The notes under the pieces: model-generated
What the model was told of the DNA's origin: nothing
Databases searched by the model: none
What the model saw: only the letters and a program-made list of their open reading frames with translations
Shown here: positions 32,713-45,319 of the stretch, piece after piece
Numbering within the stretch: the first letter of the stretch is position 1
How the letters are laid out: each line of letters begins with the position of its first letter
Translations under genes and position numbers: made by a program
Assembly (NCBI GenBank): GCA_039881045.1
Contig: JAYWVB010000052.1
Location: forward strand, 62,001-126,000
DNA length: 64,000 nt
Reading direction: 5' to 3'
Source: Chaetomium olivaceum
Taxonomy: Eukaryota > Ascomycota > Sordariomycetes > Sordariales > Chaetomiaceae

Positions 32713-33511
32713 GGTGACAAAGGAGCCAGCAGAAATGGGAAGGACCTAGTAGCTTTGTAGGATAGGCGTAATAAAAAATGATTGGCAACAATCTGGTGAC
32801 GACTCTGCCAGTACATCGAGAGGGAAAAGAACAAGAGATAGCCTCAGATAGGTGCAGGAAAAGAGTAAAAAAGGGTTATCCCAAGACCGTAAGCAAATAA
32901 CGTAGCCTCCGAGCTAAATAGAAGGGACAACAGCCCAAAAAAACTCCCAATGAAGGGTCGCAACCCAAGAGCTTGCCATTAATGTTGAGGTTTAGGGAGA
33001 ACCGCAGGGGTGTGCAACGGGGGCAAGGGCTGGCCAAGGCCAAGCTCTCGCTTGCTTCACTTGTCAACCAGCGATTGGATTTGAGCAACGTCTACTTTGG
33101 GAATAGTGTATCCATCTGCCGCTGGCTCCCTTGGCACACCGCTAGGGCTGACAGTTTTCGGCCCCGTCAGTTTGACCAGGCCTAAAAAGAAGATTTTGAG
33201 GGACGAAAATTGGGAGCCTGGGCGAGGAGATTGTCTCAAGACCAGGGTGTGGCCTCGACGCTGCTCAGCTGGCGGGTGTTGGACGAATAACACGCGACGA
33301 GACACGCCAAATAATTATACATGCTGTCTGTCCGCGGCGTATGTTTCCCAGCTGCCCATGTGGTGTCGGAGCGGATCTGGGCCGCTTGGCCAAGAAGGAA
33401 GCTGGAAAGTGAATATAAGGCGATCGTGACCGCGTTCCTCCAAGGTTTACAGCTCCAGTCCTTTGCATTCAGGTTCTCGACATCCGGCAACGCCACGGTC
33501 ATATCTCAACC
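32713..33511. other. intergenic with promoter of the DUF3176 gene
   Basis: I see no gene. TATAAG at 33414-33419 lies about 95 bases before the next ATG. Confidence 0.5.
33414..33419 (+). promoter_or_regulatory. TATA-like element of the DUF3176 gene
   Basis: TATAAG about 95 bases upstream of ATG 33512. Confidence 0.4.
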
Positions 33512-35642
33512 ATGGCTTCTAATTCCCACCCTTCACCACCAGCATGGGCCGAGGCCTCCTCGCATCTCCTTCCGACACAAGGCGATCCCCATGCCTATCC
33601 CTCCCAATGGCAACATAAAATACACTCCGACACCGATACAGATGGCCACGGCCCGGACCACTATCCCTCTTCCGTTCCCGTTGGCCCACCTCACAAGTCA
33701 ACATTTCTTCAGAAGCTCTGCGCAACTTGGACTTTCGAACTGTTCGGCTTGTTGGTTTCAGCCGCCGGCTTAGCTGCGATGGCTTACGTCTTGCAACGGT
33801 ATGACAGGCAGAGGATTCCTGATTGGGGGTCATTGTCTTTCAATACGCTCATATCCATCCTCGCCGTCGTGGCGAAGATGGCTGCGCTCTACGGCGCCAC
33901 TAGCGCCATCTCACAGTTGAAATGGGTATGGCTGGCCGGGCGTGGCAAAAATTTGATCGATTACAAGACATTTGACAGCGGGAGCCGGGGAGTGAGCGGA
34001 GCCATGATGTTGGCTTGGTCTCTTAAGGGGCGGTATGTGAATCCTTCCCTTCCCCTTGCGGTATATGCCAAACTAACTCTCAACAGGAGCATCGCGGTTC
34101 TTGGAGCATTCGCTATCATAATTGGTGCCGCCGCAGGCCCCTTTGCCCAGCAGATTGTACATTTCTACGACAATGAATACGTTGATGTCGACCGAACCGC
34201 CTGGCTAGCCAAAGCCGATATTCTTGACTCGCTTGGTCCCAAGAGGGACTATTCAACCTGGACCCTGGATCCCATATTCAAGGCCAACGCCATCACTGCA
34301 CTCTTCCTTCCTACTCAAGAAGTCCTCACCCAGCCACGCTTCAACTGCCCGACAGGTAACTGCACTTGGGCCCCCTTCTCAACCCTCGGTTTCTGCCCTA
34401 CCTGCGTCGACCTCTCAAGCCAGCTACGCCGAACGTGCAAGACCGTCTTCGGTTCCCACAACAGAACCACGGCGCAAGCCTGCACCGTAGCTTTCCCGGG
34501 CGACAACGACCCTCTCAGCCTCTGGTACGTGGCCGACCCTGATTTTGACGGAGCATCCCAATATATGGTCCTTAATTCGACCCAAACCGACAATGCCACC
34601 GCCCTTCACAACGTTAGCTGGCCATCAACAATCTACCAGTCCATCCGCGCCGCCGTTCCCACAGACGAACTCGGCGGTACGAAGAATCCTTATCTCGAAG
34701 CCGGCGGAATCCCTGCCAATAATGGAATCCACATACTCAAAAACGATACCCGGTACGTGAAGCCCGATAGTTCTTTAACTTTCTTTCTCGATGTTTGCTG
34801 GAACACGACCTGTCTCGGTCTCAACGCAACATACTCTGAAGACGGCGACCTTGCTCAAGATTGAGGGCGAGAAAGCCCCACGAAGACATGGACTGACAAG
34901 ATACAGCTTTATCGGCTCCGAATGCGCCATACTCCCCTGCGTCCGCCGCATACAAGCCTCCGTAACACGCGGTGAATATTCCGAAACCGTCCTCGACACC
35001 TCCACTGAACTCCGCGACCCCTACAGCTTCCCCAACCCGATCGTCATCTCCCCGCCCTGGGACCGCGACAAGAACTTCACCATCCACCCGGAGTGGATCG
35101 AGTCTCTCCCCTTCGACCCCAACCCGCTCGGCGGCCAGTTGAAAGGAATAGTCCACACAACGGACAGCAACATGGCGATCCGGGTGCTCGACCTCCCGCC
35201 GCCCGGCAGCTTCTCGCGCGAGAACGACGCGCTGGAGGCCGTCTTCTACGCCAACTTCAACGGCACCACGTGTCCGACGCCGGACGACAACGTGGTGTGC
35301 GCGTTCCGGGCGCTGGGGGCGGCGCTGACAAAGTCGGTGCGGGATCTGGCGGTGTTGCGGAACGGAACGGCCGCGCCGTATGCTGCCGAGGGGCAGGTCA
35401 ATGCGATGGGGACGTTTATCAGGGTGGAGTGGCCGTGGATGGCGCTGCCGGTGGCGATTTGGGTTTTGAGTTTGGTGACGGTCCTTGTCGCGATGTGGAA
35501 GTCGAGGAATGTACCGCTGTGGCGTGATTCGGCACTGCCGTTGGTGCTGCTTTATGGGGAGAATGCGGAGTCGGCGGGTCGGGAGGTGGAGGGGGGCGTT
35601 GAGCGCGAGGGCGGAAACGTTAAAGGTTCATTTGGTTGGTGA
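33512..35642 (+). CDS. DUF3176 family membrane protein
   Basis: Exons 33512-34032, 34087-34752 and 34907-35642 give 640 residues with all phases correct. The start of the domain carries the family signature: a membrane span (FELFGLLVSAAGLAAMAYVL), a DWGSLSFNTLISILAVVAK span, then the conserved SAISQLKWVWLAGRGKNL and DYKTFDSGSRG. A third span (IAVLGAFAIIIGAAAGPFAQQ) leads into a large extracellular Cys-containing region with many N-glycosylation sequons (for example NCTW, NRTT, NGTT). The last span is WPWMALPVAIWVLSLVTVLV. DUF3176 is fungal-specific with unknown function and is frequent in plant-associated and soil ascomycetes. The third intron (154 bases) is longer than its neighbours. Confidence 0.87.
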
Positions 35643-36932
35643 TGAGGGGAGTGGGTTGAAGATTTTGACGAAGGGTGGTTGATCACCTTTCTTTTGTCTT
35701 GTCCATTTACCTTAGTTACGATTAGCGGGCGTTTATGGTGGAATAAAAAGAACGGAAATATGAGATGAAGCTAGAGTCCAAACGCTGTCGACAGGCCGCA
35801 AGTCCTGGAGTATCAACCGAGGGAGGTTCTGTAAAGCTTGGGGAACCTTAGTGTATCAAAGGTACCTATGTATGTCTACGCAAACCTGTTCCCACAATAG
35901 GAGCAGCTAACAAATGCTGTGACTTCCCTGCTTTCTAGTTGTAGCACCGAGTCTTTCCTGGCTTTTCTTTTTTGTTTTGGAATGAGCCTAGGATTGTAGA
36001 CTAACAAGACAAGCGCTTAGGGATCCGATCGAGTTCCACCGTTTGGAGCACTCGCGCTGGTAAGTCGGGCTTCGAATAAGGGCTACCGATGCGGCTGTGG
36101 GGCTATGATAGAGGAATCGTCGGAGAAAATGTGTGGTTGGTGGTTACGGTATGGCGGTTCATGGAAATGAGGGTCAACTACATGTACCTAGGCAGTGGTT
36201 GCAGGGGGCACAGGATGCCCGCCCTCTTTCTGTTCTTTTCCGAGATACTGTTACAAGCAATCAGATCGACCGTCAGACACACGATCACAAGTTTTCCCTC
36301 TGTACAGTAGCCAACGCTACACTACTTCAAGCCCCCCGCTACAAAATACAACCAGGTACTCTGGCTGTTAGATTCCCAGCAGGAATCTACTATGTTCTTT
36401 TAGAGCAGCTTAGACAAGTATTTGACTGCGCCATGCTGCTTCGTATGTCAGAGCAAGACAGCAGGGATGGAGTGAAGCTGTTGTGTTACACGTATGTAGC
36501 CACAACGGCACAGATGCATGATTACCTTATGCACCCAAGACTGTGGCATCCCATTGCTCGCCTGAGAACCTTGGAGGATTGGCCGACTGAATGAAACAAA
36601 GTGTTCCTTCTTCGCTTTCTCGCACATTGTATTTACATCTCGGACTCATTATTGAAACTTCGCTTTAAGGTGGCCGAGCTGTATACCCCGCGCTTACACA
36701 GTGCTAATGCCGCTGGAAAGTACGGTAGGACCGGCCCGATTTGCAGGCGTGCGCAGGAATTTTTCTCTTTTAAGTTTTGAAGGGGTAAAAATGGGTACTG
36801 TATGGGGTCGGTAGTCGAGTTGTTTCCCCCTCTTTATAACCCCCCTCGCGGAGTATCCAGAAACCGCTTTCCTTCGCACGCCTGGTCATCCCTATTCCAA
36901 ACTTGACACCCCACTTCCGGCTTCCCATCGAG
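35643..36932. other. intergenic, upstream region of the SDR gene
   Basis: I see no supported gene. TTATAA at 36834-36839 lies about 95 bases before the dehydrogenase start. Confidence 0.5.
36834..36839 (+). promoter_or_regulatory. TATA-like element of the SDR gene
   Basis: TTATAA in a T/C-rich context about 95 bases upstream of ATG 36933. Confidence 0.4.
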
Positions 36933-37952
36933 ATGGCTCCTCTAGTCTGGCTCATCACGGGCTGCTCGTCCGGCTTCGGCGCCCACTTTGTGCACTCAGC
37001 CCTCGCCCGCGGGGACCAGGTGATCGCGACGGGGCGCAACGCCGCGACGAAGCTGAAACAGTTCGAGGGCACTGGCGCCACTATCGTCGACCTGGACGTT
37101 ACCCTACCCGAGGCCGAGGTCAAAGACATTATCGACAAGGCGGTCAAGATCTATGGCCGGATCGACGTGCTGGTGAACAACGCCGGGTATGGCCTCTTTG
37201 GGACTATCGAGGAAACCAAGTAAGTAGCCTAACCTGGCCCGAGTCCCAAGAAAAGGAACAGGCCAAGTGGCTGACGCCGGATAGCAACGCGGATTACCAA
37301 AAGCTGTTCAACGTGAATGTCTTTGGCGCCCTCTCCGTCACTCGCGCGGTTCTTCCGCACATGCGCGCCCAGCAGTCCGGCACCATCGCCTTTGTCGGTT
37401 CCATGTACGCCTGGTGGACACCCGCCATGGTGACGGTGTACGGCGCGGCAAAAGGTGCACTCAAAGGTGGGTACCTCCCTGTTAACGGTTTTGACTCTAG
37501 ATTTGTTGCTTACTCCCAGTGCAGCCATCGTTGATGGCCTCGCCGCCGAGGTTGCCCCCTTTAACATCCGCGCCATCGACTTCGAGCCGGGCTTTTTCCA
37601 CACCAATCTCATAGACATGCCAAAGCTTGTCGAGAATGCCTCCACGGCACCACCGTTGGAGGCGTATGAAGGCCATCGTGCGGCAATGGTCGGCCTGGCG
37701 GGGGTAATGGAAGGCAATGAGCGTGGCGACGCCAAGAAGGGGGTCGAGCTGATGGTGGATGTTATCCGCGGTGAAGGGCGTGCCAGCGGAAGAAAGACGC
37801 CGCTGAGGCTGCCGATCGGGGACGACGCCGTGAGAGAGGTGGAGGGAGCATGTCACAACATACTGAAAACCATTGACGCGTGGCGAGACGATGTGGTTGG
37901 AACAACTGACAGGACGAGTTCCAGGGTGAGAAGGGGATTGAGGCTGTTCTGA
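36933..37952 (+). CDS. short-chain dehydrogenase/reductase, classical type
   Basis: Exons 36933-37219, 37285-37466 and 37525-37952 give 298 residues. The cofactor-binding TGCSSGFG is at residues 9-16, the structural NNAG is in VLVNNAGYGLFG, and the catalytic Ser (FVGSMYAWW) and Y-x-x-x-K (VYGAAKGALK) follow. PGFFHTN matches the post-catalytic PG motif. It is an NAD(P)H-dependent oxidoreductase, presumably cytosolic; the substrate cannot be predicted. The C-terminal tail is rich in Arg. Confidence 0.88.
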
Positions 37953-38400
37953 AGGTACCTGACGTCCAGTTGTAAAGAGCTTACTGATGGCGTCAACTTG
38001 GTATAATACAATAGATAGGTATATACGCACCTTCAGTTATTACTAGAAGCCTCAATTCTCCCAGTTTACGCGGACTTTAGCGGTGGTTCGTATGATCGTT
38101 GGCCCAAAGTCGCGAGATCAGGTCCACCCACTCTCGCATACGCCAAGAACCTTGGTTGCCACTGCTTGGACCTCTCAATCAATCAGCAGACCACAGTAAA
38201 AGGCCCCGAAGTTCCACCCGGCACCGGATGTGGGTCTGTGACCGAGCGGCAGGTGTCCCCGCACCATAGACTGTATCTATAGAGTGTTCTTCCGATTTCC
38301 CCCACACTTCAACCAACCAGCCGGAACCAACTCCGATCGTCACAACCTTTCCTGGTTGCTGGTTGCTCTATACAAGTCGCCGAAACAAGACCACAAAACC
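37953..38400. other. intergenic, nothing recognised
   Basis: Contains the 3' flank of the SDR gene and the promoter of the acetyltransferase. Confidence 0.5.
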
Positions 38401-39124
38401 ATGGCTGCGACCCAAAAAGCTCCGGGGGAGCTATCGAAGGCAGCTGCCCTAGCTCATGTACCGGGGGTGACGAATATGAGAAGATGATCTCAGGAATGCT
38501 GTGAGTCGGTTTGTTAACTTAGATCCACATGATAAAACTAATCGGCCTATGAATAGTTACGATTCGATGGAAAAGGGACTCGCAGCCTCCCGCTTCGAAG
38601 CCCGGCGTCGGTGCCATGAGTACAACAACCACTTCCCCTCGGACCCTGCTGCCACCTTCGACTCACTCGCGGAGGAACGTTTGCGGATGCTCCGCCAATT
38701 CGTGGGCGATGTCGGTGACGAGACTTTTATTGAGCCCCCATTCCGTGTCGACTACGGCTGCAACATCCGCCTGGGAAAACGCTTCTACGCCAACTTTGGC
38801 TTGATCATCCTGGACTGCGCCATCGTGACCATCGGTGACCGCGTCATGTTTGGTCCCAACGTCTCGCTCCTGTCAGCGACTCATGAAACCGACGTACAGA
38901 GTCGGCGCGACAACATCGAATACGCGAAGCCCATCACCATCGGTGATGACTGCTGGATCGGCGGTCACGTCGTGGTTCTACCTGGAGTTACCATTGGAAA
39001 TGGGTGCACGATTGGTGCCGGTTCCGTAGTCACCAAGGACATACCGGCCTGGAGTGTTGCCATTGGGACCCCAGCCCGTATTGTTAAGCAAGTTACGCCA
39101 CTTGAACCGGAATCTGCTGCATAA
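38401..39124 (+). CDS. maltose/galactoside-type O-acetyltransferase (one frame change)
   Basis: Exon 1 is 38401-38500, with a 56-base intron carrying ACTAAT as branch point, and exon 2 is 38557-39124. The N-terminal maltose-acetyltransferase domain (EYEKMISGML joined to YDSMEKGLAASR, then RRRCHEYNNHFP) precedes a left-handed beta-helix of hexapeptide repeats (DYGCNIRLGKRFYANFGLIILDCA, read here as a motif region; ITIGDDCWIGGHVVVLPGVT; IGAGSVVTKDIPAWSVAIGT). The catalytic His is probably in SATHETD. Such enzymes transfer acetyl from acetyl-CoA to sugars. The frame changes at the G5 run 38463-38467. One more G gives an in-phase 222-residue product; otherwise translation would have to start at the internal ATG 38484. 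Confidence 0.82.
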
Positions 39125-39954
39125 GAAGGTAGCCAGAGTTAAGTTCACACGGACAAGGCTCACGAGGGGAATCTATTAGAGTTTCACATGTTCGTTTAAC
39201 ATTGAGCACTTGTTGTCCTCGTGTTCTTGACGCCTCCAGCTTCCAGTCCAACCCAAATCCCGGGACATGCATCACCCAGGCCACACATTTTGAGAGTGAG
39301 GTGCTTGTTGCAGCAGCACATGACCCCATGTACATACATACACACCAGGCCCGGGCCAGGTTGATCTTGCTTTGTCTTGTGCACCCCTGGCCTAGCCTCT
39401 TTCCTCGCCCACGTGTTTGACGATCAGCATCCAGAATGGCTTCGCCGCTTCTATACTACCTTATACGCCTGCAGGAGATGCTATATTTGCTAACCCCTAG
39501 CCTGTTCCGACACGTCTTCTAGCGGGACTTGGTTTCCGGTTTTGGAACCTCACAGGTTATGAGCCCCGGCCCGGGCCGTGTTCCGTTTTAGGAGTCTCCG
39601 CCATACGGCCCCCCGCTCTAGAGTGGCACCCATTGTGGGCTGCTGTCGTGCTGAAAAAGGGACGCATCTGTGTGACCGACTTTCTGTCTTAGTGTCTCCC
39701 CACCGCTGGTCAAACCCCAAGACCAACAGGGATCCGGAGACGCGGGCCGCGAAGCCACTTCGTCGGGGATTCCTCGCTTGATCATCGGGTGCAGCTTTCA
39801 ATTCAGGTTTCGTAAGAATAATCACCATCTCCACAACTCTGGTATCCTCGACCGCCCCCAAGGTCTGACCTGTTGTGCTCGAGGACTAAGGATATCGAAT
39901 GTATCTACGGATATCCAGCCCATTTTTTGCCGGCTTGCCGGCTTGAATCAGACC
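39125..39954. other. intergenic, nothing recognised
   Basis: I see no supported gene between the acetyltransferase and the transporter. Confidence 0.5.
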
Positions 39955-41564
39955 ATGGCAACGCAAACTCAAACTATCCAGAGACACGATATTGAGCTCG
40001 TCGAACTCCCAGACCGCCCGGCACGGACCGAGAGCGTCAGTAAAAGCACCGGGCCGGCGGAAGATGCCCCCGATACCACCCCCAAGTTTGACCGTGCCAC
40101 ACTTATGAAGCTCATGATGCTGGGTTTTGTTTCTTTGTCGCCGGCGTCAATGATGGAAGCACCGGGCCCTTGATACCTTATTTCATGCGCCAGTACGGTA
40201 TCAACACGACGACCGTCTCCGCCATGTAAGTGACACATGGCCCCGTTAAGTGAAGGCCGTAATTATCGGGCAATTTTGGTAGCAATGGAGGCACCTCCTA
40301 ACGCAGTCGACGTCAGCTTTGCCGCCAATTTCTTTGGCTGGTTCTTCACCGCCATCACCAACACGCATCTATGCCAATATTTCGATTTCGGCGCCCTCCT
40401 CGCACTCGGGGCAGCCTGCCAACTGATCGGCCATGCCCTGCGCATCTGGGACCCGCCGTTTGGCCTACTCGTCTTCAGTTTCTGGTTCATCACCGTCGGC
40501 CAGGCATACCAAGACACGCACGCCAACTCGTTCGTTTCCAAGCTCCCTGGCGCGCACCGCTGGCTGGGGTTCATCCACGCCATGTACATGGCCGGCTGTC
40601 TCGTCGGACCCTTCGTCGCCACCGCCGTCGCCTCGGCGGGGACCATCTCCCGCTGGTATCTCTTCTACACCTTCCCGCTTGGCCTGGGCATCGCCAACAT
40701 CATCATGGTCTTTGTGGCCTTCCGCGCTAACGTCGGCCGCATACCGCGCGCCACGGCTTCGTCCGACGGCGACACGCCGGGCCAGGAATCTCCGACGACC
40801 TCCAAGAATGCCACCCCACGGACCTCATCAAAACCACGCTCCGCACGCCCAGCGTCTGGGTGCTGAGCCTGTTCTTTTTCTTCTTCCTCGGTGCGGCCGT
40901 CACGGTGGGGGGTTGGCTAGTCGAGTACCTTGTGGTTGTGCGAGGCGGCGAGCTGGCGCAGATGGGCTATGTCCCCGCCGGGTTCAACGGTGGTTGCTTT
41001 TTAGGGAGGTTGCTTCTGGCAGAGCCCACGCAGCGATTTGGGGAGCGCCGGATGGTGTTCATCTACGCGGTGTTGTGTGTTGGGCTGCAGTTTTGTTTTG
41101 GCTGTGAGTCCTGTTCTTAACATACCCCCTTACCCATACCCCTGCTTGTTCGAAGGCATCCCGCTTACCTGTCGTTTGTAGAGTTCCTAATATCATCGCC
41201 GCTTCCGTTGCAGTCAGCTTCCTAGGCTTTTTCTCGGGCCCCTTCTTTGCTACTGTAAGTGAACACTGGCTCCCCCTAAGGACCATGGTTCGCCGCGGCG
41301 GACTTCTAACATCATCTCGAGGGCATCTCGGTGGCCTCGAAACTATTCCCGCCCGCCATCCACTCGACAGCTCTGCCCTTCGTGTTTGTCATCGGGCAAA
41401 TCGGGGGGTCCGCCTTTCCCATCGTCACCGGCATCCTGGCCACCCGTGTCGGCGTGGCTGTTTTGCAGCCGATTCTTGTTGCCTTATATGTCGCTGCGGC
41501 TGTAACTTGGCTCCTTATTCCTTCTCCAAAGTCAACGGTAAACACGGCGTTGCACCAGGAGTAA
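39955..41564 (+). CDS. MFS transporter, Bsc6/fucose-permease-like (two frame changes)
   Basis: Exons 39955-40225, 40317-41103, 41184-41254 and 41322-41564. The family signature RATLMKLMMLGF, a glycine-rich first span and GPLIPYFMRQYGI follow each other once one T is added to the TTTT run 40125-40128. One C added to the CCCC run 40814-40817 joins the central loop to DLIKTTLRTPSVWVLSL. With these two bases every splice phase closes, giving 457 residues and about 12 spans. It is a plasma-membrane major facilitator of the fungal Bsc6-like group; the substrate is unknown, possibly sugars. The acceptor at 41182-41183 was chosen because it is the one that keeps frame. Confidence 0.83.
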
Positions 41565-42713
41565 GAAGATTTGTTCAAAGTGTGACTACAGCTGGGGGTT
41601 TGCTGGGCCGGGTTGTGGTTCGCATCCGAAAAGGGTCGGTGATGACCCGGGAAAGTCTGGTTGTAACATAAGGCCATTCCCTATCACATCAGGTTGAGAA
41701 GAGCGTGCGGCTAGGAGCTGTTTCTGGTCGTTGCCATCTTCACATGGTGTAAAGCGCAGCGAATGTGGATGAAATGTAGTGTACAAAATCAAGATAGATG
41801 ATGGGTGTTGGTTAGGTCAGAATAGACAAGGAAACCAGCGACTTGTTCGGTTGTTCCCGAGTTTCGAGTTTTGAACTCACCACGGGCTTTCGGTGGGTAT
41901 GGCTTCTGGTTCTTCTGGCCGAAGCTGGAGTTGTTCATCTGCGGCCCGGCCAGGCTCCGTCTCCCCTTTTGTTCATCAAGCTCCCCCACGGGGTCAATAA
42001 ATCCCACCAACAATGGCCAAGAGCAGTGCCAAGATGTTGCATCTCTCGGCCCTCGCCGCAATCTCTCACCGGGCTCGGGACCACTGCCCCGATGCATTTG
42101 CCAGGTCGTTGTTGTCAGTGTTCGCATGTTAAAAGCCGTTTACGGCAACGGTGTGAAGATCACTGGTGCATTCGTTAACATGGGCATGAACTGTTGATTT
42201 TTTGTGGTGTCGCAAGGACGCAGGACCGGTGATCATCAAGGCGTTCCATCGCGAATTCAAGTGGAAAATCTCCCACCAGAGTTCCCGCTGATCAGCGATG
42301 ATTCAAACACGAGGCGCCATTCGTGCAGAAACGACATTCCCAACAGAATGATCTCAAGAGGACTCGAAGATATGCAGGGTTCTACACTCTGCGCTATTAC
42401 CGGCGTCTCGGTAGTGGCTCAGGGCACCGTTGGGGAGAGCAAATCCCGGATCACACCCCCGGCCACGAGACGATCACCGCCAGTGGATCTCTCAAGTTGA
42501 AACCGCCAGGGCGGCCGTCGTCCATTTCTGGGAAGGATTAACCGTAAAGATGCGAGCTCAAGATGGTCTTCGCGGAGAAATGACGCGGCTATTGAGAGCT
42601 TTTGACACCTACAAAAGGAGATATCGCGGCTCCTCGGCTTGGGAATTTCATTCTGAGGACAGCAGCGACATCAAGTACACTCAGCTCTCCACCATTGATC
42701 ATCTTCCAAAACA
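41565..42713. other. intergenic, nothing recognised
   Basis: Over 1.1 kb without a convincing gene. The right end is the promoter of the pectate lyase. Confidence 0.5.
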
Positions 42714-43521
42714 ATGCACTCGCCGGCTTTCGCTGTTCTTTTCTCCGCCGCCCTTGTGGCTGGCCAGACCAACACCGAGCTCCAGACAAACTTCCCTACC
42801 GCCGCCAGTTCAACTGGCTTGCCCGCGGTTCGTACCATCGCCGCGGGTGAAACCTTCGATGGTGGCATGATTGAGTGGGATCGCAGCCCGTCGACCTGCC
42901 AAGACCAGACTGAGACCGGCGACAAGGATGCCGTCTTCATTCTCGAGGAGGGCGCCACGCTGAGCAACGTCATCATTGGCCCCAACAACGGCGAGGGCAT
43001 CCACTGCAAGGGCGCCTGCACTCTGAACAACATGTAAGCTTCCCTATCTGCCCAAAGCCATTCCACGGGTTACGGGAACTAACAGCCTGCGCAGCTGGTG
43101 GACTAAGGTCTGCGAAGATGCCGCGACCTTCCTCCAGGAGTCCGGCACCTCGTACGTCAACGGTGGCGGTGCCCGAGGCGCGTCGGACAAGGTGCTGCAG
43201 CACAACGGCGGCGGCACGGTGGCCGTCAAGAACTTCTTTGCCAGCGACGTCGGCAAGGTGTACCGCTCCTGCGGGAACTGCGACTCGATGAGCGAGCGCC
43301 ACTCCACCTTCACCAACATCCGCGTCGAGGGCGCCAAGGTTGTGGCGGGCATCAACATCAACTTCGGCGACACCACGAATATCTCGGACTCGTGCATCTT
43401 GGACGGCGCAGAGTGCTGGCTGTACGAAGGCAATGACAGCGGGGACGAGCCGACCAAGGTGGGAAGTGAACCCGATGGTGCTTCTTGCAAAGCTTCCGGG
43501 ATCAAGACTGAAGGCTGTTAG
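42714..43521 (+). CDS. pectate lyase, polysaccharide lyase family 3
   Basis: Exons 42714-43033 and 43095-43521 give 248 residues. A signal peptide (MHSPAFAVLFSAALVAG) indicates secretion. PL3 hallmarks are present: AGETFDGGMIEWDR, AVFILEEGATLSNVIIG, GIHCKGACTLNN joined by splicing to IWWTKVCEDAATF, then the HNGGGTVAVKNFFASDVGKVYRSCGNC region and a C-terminal Cys pair. The parallel beta-helix enzyme cleaves polygalacturonate by calcium-dependent beta-elimination. It is a plant cell-wall degrading enzyme and suggests a plant-litter or plant-associated lifestyle. The frame is intact. Confidence 0.92.
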
Positions 43522-44398
43522 AGGTGCTACCAGGGGGTTGTTTGTTGTGTGGTATGCAATAGGCTTCGTGGTAGTCATTACCATCTGTAGAAGACTAGAT
43601 ACAGGTCGCTGTTACTAAGGTACTTATACATCCCTCGGGTTTATGTCACGGAATTGCAGAACTGGCCTCAGTATCAAGTTACTTGCACTTTTACATTTCG
43701 CACGTAGCACATGCCTCAAAGACGTAATAAGGACAGTATAGAAACTGGACTATGGAAAGGCACATATATCTCCATGAGTTCGTTTCAGGCCGGGGTCTAC
43801 CGATAGACAAGGCGGTACGAATAAGTTCGATGTCATTTTTTCGGGTTCCCTATTTGGCAGTTTGTAGGTAGATAAATAGGGGTTGAAGTGCTTTAACGAT
43901 TGGGCTGGAGACTGGATCGAAAGGAGAGTTACATGGTTAAAGTTTGTCCACACCTCTTTTTTACATATCCGAGCACTTCCGAATACGATGCGCGTCCTTA
44001 AACCGCACCTTAATCACAAGTGAACCGCATGTTTGATTTACCACGGACTTTAAAATAATGGGACATGCAGTTCAAGAGACTAGGGAGGAAATCAAGCTTC
44101 ACATAATAATAACGTTCTGAAGACATTCTCAGTGCCCGCTCGAAAGAAAAGACCCCCCGATCAAACCTGTTCTCAAAAAGGCACTCGGTTAAAATTGGCC
44201 CTCGTAGCCCCCGTCAAAGCCCATACGCCGGTTGAAGCACCCCCCCATCCCGGCCCCGTCGCCAGCCTACATTACCCCCAGCGCCACCCGATACGCCGCG
44301 GTGATTCTTTTGGCCGGCTCCCGCGGCGATCGAGCGTGACTATTTTTAAACAGGGCCAAAGGTCGCGCAGGGGATCACGTCTTCCGCTCTGGGCCTGG
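43522..44398. other. intergenic, nothing recognised
   Basis: 3' flank of the pectate lyase; I see no supported gene. Confidence 0.5.
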
Positions 44399-45319
44399 CT
44401 ACCACACGGGTAATCGGTCGCGGAGCCTGGGCAGACCGCCCTCACCCTCGCAGTAGATGGTGATGTGCAAGGTGGTGAGGCGGCGGAGGTGGGCGAGCAG
44501 GGACAGGATTACCGCCTGGCGAAAGCGGATATCGGCAGCGGCGTCGTATGGCTGCTTATTGCTGCCTCCGCGCAAGCTGTACTTATGCATGCAGGCGCGG
44601 AGTTCCCGGCTCACGGAGCAGCGTCGGAGATGGTGGAAGACGCTGTTAAGCCTCGCCATATCTCGACCTAGGCGCTCGGCGGAGGCGTACTTGGTGAGGT
44701 CGATATGGCAGTCTAGCTCCTCGACGTACTGCATGCATTCGGGCGACCTGATAATGGTGATGAAGAAACGCATCAAGATGTCGTGGTCGTGAATAAAAAA
44801 CCGGCGGAGCATGATCTCCTTCGAGGCTTCTGTGATGCTTTTTGTTCTCACAGCTAGAGGCAGTAAGCCGATCATCCCAGCGTAAAACCTTTTTGGCAGT
44901 TCATGATTCGCTTCGGGATCGTGGCTGGTATTGTTTGAAACGACATTCAGACGGAAAGATCGGGAGAAAGAATTGATTGATTTTTCTCTCAGTGGCGGGC
45001 ATCGCCCTGGCCTCCTTTTAATAGCTTCTTGTTCAGCCTCTGGAACACCTCTGACACTAAAGCATCGGCAACCAGGCTTCCGTGTTTCAAGCGCCACAAC
45101 TTCCAACACTGGTTTCCGCAAGACAGTTCCATATGGCGAATCCAACAGGTATTTTCGTTGAGCATCGTGATCGATCTGGTGAAGGGCCTTGAGACTGCTT
45201 GAGGTGAAAAAGGGCTGACAGCCGAAAATATCTTGATTAAACTGGGATTCGATTGAAACTTGGAAGTGTAGACGAAGCGAGATCATCGAGTAGTAACAAT
45301 TTGTGGGTTGAATGATCAT
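44399..45319 (-). CDS. hypothetical protein, F-box-associated-like
   Basis: A single open frame of about 306 residues from ATG 45319 to 44399; upstream in-frame codons exist but no earlier ATG was accepted. The part LPKRFYAGMIGLLPLAVRTK followed by ILMRFFITIIRSPECMQYVEEL recalls the leucine-rich middle of fungal F-box-like proteins, which typically read rank-ordered L/P-rich repeats after an N-terminal F-box, but no clear F-box is visible here. The N-terminus is Arg/Cys-rich and may be non-coding. The C-terminus stops abruptly within a leucine-rich segment (LLAHLRRLTTLHITIY), so the gene could be truncated. Function is unknown. Confidence 0.45.
   Translation of the reverse strand: MIIQPTNCYYSMISLRLHFQVSIESQFNQDIFGCQPFFTSSSLKALHQIDHDAQRKYLLDSPYGTVLRKPVLEVVALETRKPGCRCFSVRGVPEAEQEAIKRRPGRCPPLREKSINSFSRSFRLNVVSNNTSHDPEANHELPKRFYAGMIGLLPLAVRTKSITEASKEIMLRRFFIHDHDILMRFFITIIRSPECMQYVEELDCHIDLTKYASAERLGRDMARLNSVFHHLRRCSVSRELRACMHKYSLRGGSNKQPYDAAADIRFRQAVILSLLAHLRRLTTLHITIYCEGEGGLPRLRDRLPVW

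Noticed and set aside
36133..36594. A 153-residue plus-strand frame in the gap before the SDR gene
   Set aside because: No recognisable domain and no splice partners; likely chance.
30457..43521. Secondary-metabolite cluster around the P450, the dehydrogenase, the acetyltransferase and the MFS transporter
   Set aside because: No backbone enzyme (PKS, NRPS, terpene cyclase) is present, the P450 is incomplete, the acetyltransferase is of the maltose type, and genes for unrelated functions lie between.
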